A stretch of 8,301 nt of DNA, taken from Clostridia bacterium (GTDB taxonomy: Bacteria; Bacillota; Clostridia; Oscillospirales; Acutalibacteraceae). The stretch lies in NCBI GenBank assembly GCA_017431755.1, contig JAFRKM010000044.1:1-8301 (forward strand), in the 5' to 3' direction. The notes beneath the pieces were generated by a model. That model searched no databases and was not told where the DNA came from. It was given only the letters and a program-made list of their open reading frames with translations. This document shows, piece after piece, positions 5,100-8,301 of the stretch. The translations under genes were made by a program, and so were the position numbers. How positions within the stretch are numbered: the first letter of the stretch is position 1; every line of letters begins with the position of its first letter.

Positions 5100-6218
5100 A
5101 TGAAGTCATTAATAATAAATCTGGACAAAATAAATATTTCTTTTGATGGTGAAAAGATACTTAACAAATTAAGCTTAAATATAAAAGAAGGGGAATTTGT
5201 TACTCTTTTGGGCCCATCAGGATGCGGAAAGACTACTACTCTTAGGATTATTGCGGGCTTTTTAACTCCTGACAGCGGAAATGTGTACTTTAAAGGCAGA
5301 AAAATTAACAATGTACCTGCACATAAACGTGCGGTTAATACAATATTTCAAAAATACGCCTTGTTTCCACATTTGAATGTCTATGAAAATGTAGCTTTTG
5401 GCCTTAGAATTCAAAAAAAGAGCGAATCCGAAATAAAAGAAAAAGTAAAAGAAATGCTTAAAATGGTAAACTTAAGCAACTATATCGACAGAAACATAGA
5501 CTCTCTTTCTGGTGGTCAACAGCAAAGAGTTGCTATTGCAAGAGCTCTTGCAAACAATCCAAAAGTTCTTCTTTTGGACGAGCCGCTTGGTGCACTAGAT
5601 TTAAAACTCAGAAAAGATATGCAAACTGAGCTTAAAAACATACATCAAAGAACGGGAATAACTTTTATTTTGGTAACTCACGACCAAGAAGAAGCTCTTT
5701 CTATGTCTGATACCGTAGTTGTTATGGATAAAGGAAAAATTCAGCAAATTGGTTCACCAACGGATATTTATAACGAACCGCAAAACGCATTTGTTGCCGA
5801 TTTTATAGGGGAAAGCAACATTGTTGAAGGCACAATGATTGAAGATTATAAAGTTAAGTTTTCCGGCAAAGAATTTAAGTGTATAGACAAAGGTTTTGGC
5901 AAAATGATGCCTGTTGACGTTGTAATAAGGCCGGAAGACATAAAAGTTACCGATTCGGAAAGTGGATATATTTCCGGGACGGTGACTTCCGTTACATTCA
6001 AAGGCGTGCATAACGAAATAATAGTAGATGTTAATGGTTTTAAATGGATGATACAAACCACCGAAACGCAAACTGAGGGCGATAAAATCGGAATGATAAT
6101 AAAGCCTGACGATATTCACATAATGAAAAAATCTATGTATTCTTCAGAGGTGGGCGACTACAGCGCATTTAGTGACGAATTCTACGAAGAGCAGCATCCG
6201 CATAATGAAAAAATTTAA
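5100..6218 (+). CDS. potA: Polyamine-type ABC transporter ATP-binding protein
   Basis: The ATPase subunit that energises import of spermidine/putrescine through a PotBC permease at the inner face of the membrane. ABC motifs are complete: Walker A GPSGCGKT (38-45), Q-loop Q84 (FQKYALFPHLNV), signature LSGGQQQ (136-142), Walker B LLLDEP (157-162) and switch histidine H194. A C-terminal TOBE domain follows (about 276-345: VVIRPEDI, GTVTSVTFKGVHNEIIV, IKPDDIHIMKK). The TDIYNEPQNAFVADFIGESN segment (221-240) and the TOBE sequence match PotA of Clostridia, as recalled. A 27-residue acidic, aromatic-rich tail (346-372, SSEVGDYSAFSDEFYEE) extends past the TOBE domain. The potB, potC and potD genes usually follow potA but are absent here; a Nudix gene comes next. 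It may pair with components encoded elsewhere. The start at 5100 fits family alignments but lacks a ribosome binding site. Confidence 0.9.
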   Translation: MKSLIINLDKINISFDGEKILNKLSLNIKEGEFVTLLGPSGCGKTTTLRIIAGFLTPDSGNVYFKGRKINNVPAHKRAVNTIFQKYALFPHLNVYENVAFGLRIQKKSESEIKEKVKEMLKMVNLSNYIDRNIDSLSGGQQQRVAIARALANNPKVLLLDEPLGALDLKLRKDMQTELKNIHQRTGITFILVTHDQEEALSMSDTVVVMDKGKIQQIGSPTDIYNEPQNAFVADFIGESNIVEGTMIEDYKVKFSGKEFKCIDKGFGKMMPVDVVIRPEDIKVTDSESGYISGTVTSVTFKGVHNEIIVDVNGFKWMIQTTETQTEGDKIGMIIKPDDIHIMKKSMYSSEVGDYSAFSDEFYEEQHPHNEKI

Positions 6219-6240
6219 TAAAATAGCTTTTTAAAACTAA

Positions 6241-6249
6241 AAAGGTGAT
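6241..6249 (+). promoter_or_regulatory. Ribosome binding site that sets the Nudix gene start at 6254
   Basis: AAAGGTGAT lies just before the ATG at 6254. The in-frame GTG at 6245 falls inside it, so the longer start is unlikely. CTTTTTA (6227-6233) can pair with TAAAAAG (6238-6244) around an AAAC loop, which would partly cover this site. The stem is AT-only and weak, so I give it little weight. Confidence 0.65.
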
Positions 6250-6253
6250 ATCC

Positions 6254-6745
6254 ATGACAAACGAAATATTTGCCAAGCCTGCAGTTGGCGCAATTATTGA
6301 AAAAGATATTAACGGTATTCGCCACATACTTATTCAAAAAAGGCAAAAAAATAGTTCGGAAGATGGTTTGTTAGAAATACCCGCCGGGAAAATAAGAGAG
6401 TTTGAAAATATATTTCAAGCGCTAAAACGAGAAGTTAAAGAAGAAACAGGATTAACTATTACAAGTATAATCGGTAAAGAATGCCAAACAATTAAAACCG
6501 GTTTATATTCTACTACTGATTTTTCTCCGTTTTGTATTACTCAGAATTTATCAGGAGGATATTCTTTAATACTATTTACTTTTATATGTTCCGGGGAAGG
6601 TGAATTATATGAAAAATCAGATGAATCATCGGATATAAAATGGATACCTGCAAACGAAATAAAATTACTATTGGATGCTCATCCGGAAAAATTTTTCCCC
6701 ATGCATATAAATTCTTTAAAAAAATATTTTAAACGGAGTAACTAG
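6254..6745 (+). CDS. Nudix hydrolase
   Basis: A 163-residue cytoplasmic Nudix protein that hydrolyses a nucleoside diphosphate linked to another group, using divalent metal. The Nudix box G-x5-E-x7-REUxEExGU is exact at residues 45-67: G45, E51, R59-E60, E63-E64, G66. The metal-binding glutamates are all present. The strand leading in (KPAVGAIIEKDINGIRHILIQKR) and EIPAGK before the box are like ADP-ribose pyrophosphatases and related sanitising enzymes, but no residue settles the substrate. The start at 6254 is preferred over the GTG at 6245, which lies within the ribosome binding site. It follows potA by 35 bases and precedes the esterase by 4 bases. The esterase ribosome binding site (GGAG at 6735-6738) lies inside its last codons, so the two are probably translated from one message. 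Confidence 0.88.
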   Translation: MTNEIFAKPAVGAIIEKDINGIRHILIQKRQKNSSEDGLLEIPAGKIREFENIFQALKREVKEETGLTITSIIGKECQTIKTGLYSTTDFSPFCITQNLSGGYSLILFTFICSGEGELYEKSDESSDIKWIPANEIKLLLDAHPEKFFPMHINSLKKYFKRSN

Positions 6746-6749
6746 TTTT

Positions 6750-7520
6750 ATGAAAATAGAAACCAAAGTAATAAACAGTAAAACACTTGTAAGAAATATG
6801 AACATATCGGTATACGTTCTAAAAAATTATAAAAATATAAATTTACCTGTTTTATATTTCTTGCATGGCAGAAGTGGAAATGAAAGTATTTTAAAAGATC
6901 TTAAAATGGATAAAACAGCAAATAAGTTAATAGAAAATAATATTATCAATCCATTTATAATTGTCTGCCCGGATATCGCAAATAGCAGAGGAATTAACTC
7001 CAATTCAAATTATGAAGAAATTCAAGGGGAATATGGCATAATTCATAAAGGAATGTTTGAAGATTATATTGTAAAAGAAGTTGTTCCATTTATAGATAAT
7101 TCTTATAAAACGATAAAAAACAAAAATTCAAGATATATAGGTGGCATTTCTGCCGGAGGGTACGCTGCATTACATATTGGGCTTAATCACCAAGACGTTT
7201 TTTCAAAGATAGGAGCACATATGCCGGCAATTGATTTAAACTACGAAAATGAAGATGAATGTTATTTTGAAAATAAAGAAATGTGGCTAAAATATGACCC
7301 TGTTACAATTGCTGAGAATAAAAAAATTAATGATTTAAAAGTATTTTTGGACTGCGGAAATGAAGATGAGGGGAAATTTTATATAGCTTGTGAAAAATTA
7401 TATGAGATATTAAAATCAAAAAGTGTAAATGTAGAGAATCATATATTTAAGGGACATCATAATGCGGAATATATAATTTCAAATCTTGAAAAATATTATA
7501 AATTTTATGGAGGCAAATAA
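6750..7520 (+). CDS. Alpha/beta hydrolase of the esterase-D (putative esterase) family
   Basis: A 256-residue serine hydrolase, probably cytoplasmic because no signal peptide or membrane segment is visible. The nucleophile elbow is GISAGG (132-137, Ser134). The strand and oxyanion region is LPVLYFLHGRSG (32-43), with the HG pair typical of this fold. The likely acid is in FLDCGNEDEG (D201 or, by family pattern, D206), and the likely base is H236 in FKGHHNAEY. This arrangement matches the esterase family that includes S-formylglutathione hydrolase, feruloyl esterases and ferri-siderophore esterases. The substrate cannot be read from the sequence. It overlaps no neighbour but sits 4 bases after the Nudix gene and 2 bases before the CAT-like gene, and is very AT-rich (about 18% GC in 7081-7140). 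Pairing with an acetyltransferase suggests linked adding and removal of acyl groups, which is inference only. Confidence 0.85.
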   Translation: MKIETKVINSKTLVRNMNISVYVLKNYKNINLPVLYFLHGRSGNESILKDLKMDKTANKLIENNIINPFIIVCPDIANSRGINSNSNYEEIQGEYGIIHKGMFEDYIVKEVVPFIDNSYKTIKNKNSRYIGGISAGGYAALHIGLNHQDVFSKIGAHMPAIDLNYENEDECYFENKEMWLKYDPVTIAENKKINDLKVFLDCGNEDEGKFYIACEKLYEILKSKSVNVENHIFKGHHNAEYIISNLEKYYKFYGGK

Positions 7521-7522
7521 AT

Positions 7523-8194
7523 ATGGAACTCGAAAATATAAGTAACTTTAAAAAAATAGATTTAGATAATTGGAAAAGAAAACATTATTATGATTATTTC
7601 ATGAACAAAGAAAACAAAATGAGATGTAGATTTGGAATGACTGCAAATATAGATATAACTAATCTTTTACATGTTATAAAAAGCAATAAATTACGTTGCT
7701 ATCCAACTTTTACTTATTTGGTTTCCAAAGTACTTAATAGTCATGAGTGTTTTAAAGTGGATGAATATAATGGAGAGTTAATAGTGTGGGATAAGCTTCA
7801 TGTTAGGTATCCTATGTTCAATGAAGATACCAAGACGATAACAAGTATATGGCTCGAATATGATGATGATTTTAATGTGTTTTATAAAAACGCTTTAAAA
7901 GATATCGAAAAATACAGCGGCATACAAAGTATGTACGCAAAAGAAAATTTTCCGCCGAATTTTTATGATATAACTTCTATTCCGTGGGTAAGTTTTACTG
8001 ACTTTCAAATAGATATGTATGGAACAAACGGTAAATGGATAATGCCGCTTGTTGCCATAGGAAAATTTTTTGAAAGAGATAATAAAATTTTGATACCTAT
8101 TTCTATAAAACTGCACCATGCTACATGTGATGGTTATCACGCAGGAATATTTTATAATGAACTGCAAAATTTGGCTTTCAATTTCATTTTATAA
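7523..8194 (+). CDS. Chloramphenicol acetyltransferase-like (CatA family) O-acyltransferase
   Basis: A 223-residue protein matching the CatA fold along its whole length (family about 215-220). Signatures include IDLDNWKRKHYYDYF (12-26), a CatA-type RFGMTANIDIT (36-46), YPTFTYLVSKVLN (60-72), GELIVWDKLHVRYPMF (84-99), SIPWVSFTDF (152-161) and the active-site HHATCDGYH (198-206). Catalytic His is H199 and the structural Asp is D203. CatA enzymes are trimeric and move acetyl from acetyl-CoA to the 3-hydroxyl of chloramphenicol. The position equivalent to Ser148 of CAT-III, three residues before the PW pair, appears to be Thr151. Divergence there and in the substrate region means chloramphenicol resistance should not be assumed; another hydroxyl-bearing small molecule is possible. 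GGAGG (7509-7513) inside the esterase end, 9 bases before the ATG, indicates co-expression. Confidence 0.85.
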   Translation: MELENISNFKKIDLDNWKRKHYYDYFMNKENKMRCRFGMTANIDITNLLHVIKSNKLRCYPTFTYLVSKVLNSHECFKVDEYNGELIVWDKLHVRYPMFNEDTKTITSIWLEYDDDFNVFYKNALKDIEKYSGIQSMYAKENFPPNFYDITSIPWVSFTDFQIDMYGTNGKWIMPLVAIGKFFERDNKILIPISIKLHHATCDGYHAGIFYNELQNLAFNFIL

Positions 8195-8206
8195 GGAGAA
8201 AAACAA

Positions 8207-8301
8207 ATGGGGCTTGAAAAAATGAGCGATTTTTTCACAAAGAGAATAGATATATACGAAAATCAAATGCTTGAAAATGTCGAAGGGTGCAAAGAAGGTT
8301 A
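8207..8301 (+). CDS. Probable SAM-dependent methyltransferase, N-terminal part (runs off the window)
   Basis: AAGGAG (8193-8198), overlapping the stop of the CAT-like gene, lies 8 bases before this ATG. The 31 visible codons read MGLEKMSDFFTKRIDIYENQ, then MLENVEGCKEG. The pattern SDFF-x-KR-x-D-x-Y-E-x-x-ML-x-NVEGCKEGY resembles, from memory, the N-terminal cap of a class I SAM-dependent methyltransferase family common in Clostridia. The SAM-binding glycine motif would lie further downstream, so the assignment rests on this cap alone. A second in-frame ATG at codon 6 could be the start, but the ribosome binding site favours the first. The gene is the fourth in the close-set Nudix, esterase and acetyltransferase group. 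Confidence 0.6.
   Translation, partial: MGLEKMSDFFTKRIDIYENQMLENVEGCKEG

Noticed and set aside
4615..5109. A 164-codon open frame on the minus strand
   Set aside because: It lies antisense to the conserved C-terminal half of cysS, has a Ser/Phe/Leu-rich composition typical of a reverse shadow of Lys/Glu-rich AT-rich coding sequence, and matches no family I know.
5063..5146. A 27-codon frame (MVVKYALRAITQNEV...) between cysS and potA
   Set aside because: There is no ribosome binding site before 5063, it overlaps the potA start in another frame, and its sequence resembles no known peptide.
6219..6253. Intrinsic terminator after potA from the CTTTTTA/TAAAAAG hairpin
   Set aside because: The stem is 7 bp with a single G-C pair and no T-run follows, so it is too weak to call as a terminator.
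7523..8194. Calling this gene a confirmed chloramphenicol-resistance determinant
   Set aside because: The fold and active-site His are clear, but the Ser148-equivalent looks changed and the substrate region diverges, so the substrate cannot be asserted.

Overview
The window is AT-rich DNA, read almost wholly on the + strand and densely packed. Genes have strong AAGGAG-type ribosome binding sites and gaps of a few bases. The RecA, RecX, PgsA, CysRS and PotA proteins resemble those of low-GC Gram-positive bacteria (Clostridia-like), probably host-associated. That placement comes from recalled family sequence, not a search, so treat it as tentative.

Left part (1-3640). The first ~90 bases encode the DPPY-motif region of a phage-type DNA methyltransferase. 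They run in frame, with no gap, into a nearly complete RecA that lacks its own start codon. This is most likely a chimeric junction (assembly artefact or recombination). After recA comes a 127-bp AT-rich intergenic region with a good promoter set in nested palindromes. That promoter drives a secreted ankyrin-repeat protein of unknown function. recX (the RecA modulator) and pgsA (phosphatidylglycerophosphate synthase) follow. The ankyrin gene therefore separates recA from recX.

Middle part (3663-6218). cysS, for cysteinyl-tRNA synthetase, is split by a -1 frame change into a catalytic half with every zinc-ligand and ATP-binding motif and a C-terminal half. The halves overlap at a GTGA. Next is potA, a polyamine-type ABC transporter ATPase, with no potBCD genes beside it and no ribosome binding site at its own start. 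A five-codon mini-ORF with a good ribosome binding site sits just upstream in the same frame.

Right part (6254-8301). Four close-set genes encode a Nudix hydrolase, an esterase of the esterase-D type, a chloramphenicol-acetyltransferase-like protein and the start of a probable SAM-dependent methyltransferase. The esterase and acetyltransferase genes are visibly more AT-rich than recA or potA. The set looks like an accessory small-molecule modification or detoxification cassette. I see no CRISPR array, tRNA, rRNA, insertion sequence or convincing GC-rich intrinsic terminator. The best candidates for something unusual are the methyltransferase/RecA junction, the split cysS, the nested palindromes before the ankyrin gene, and the CAT-like protein with an apparent Thr at the family's key Ser position.
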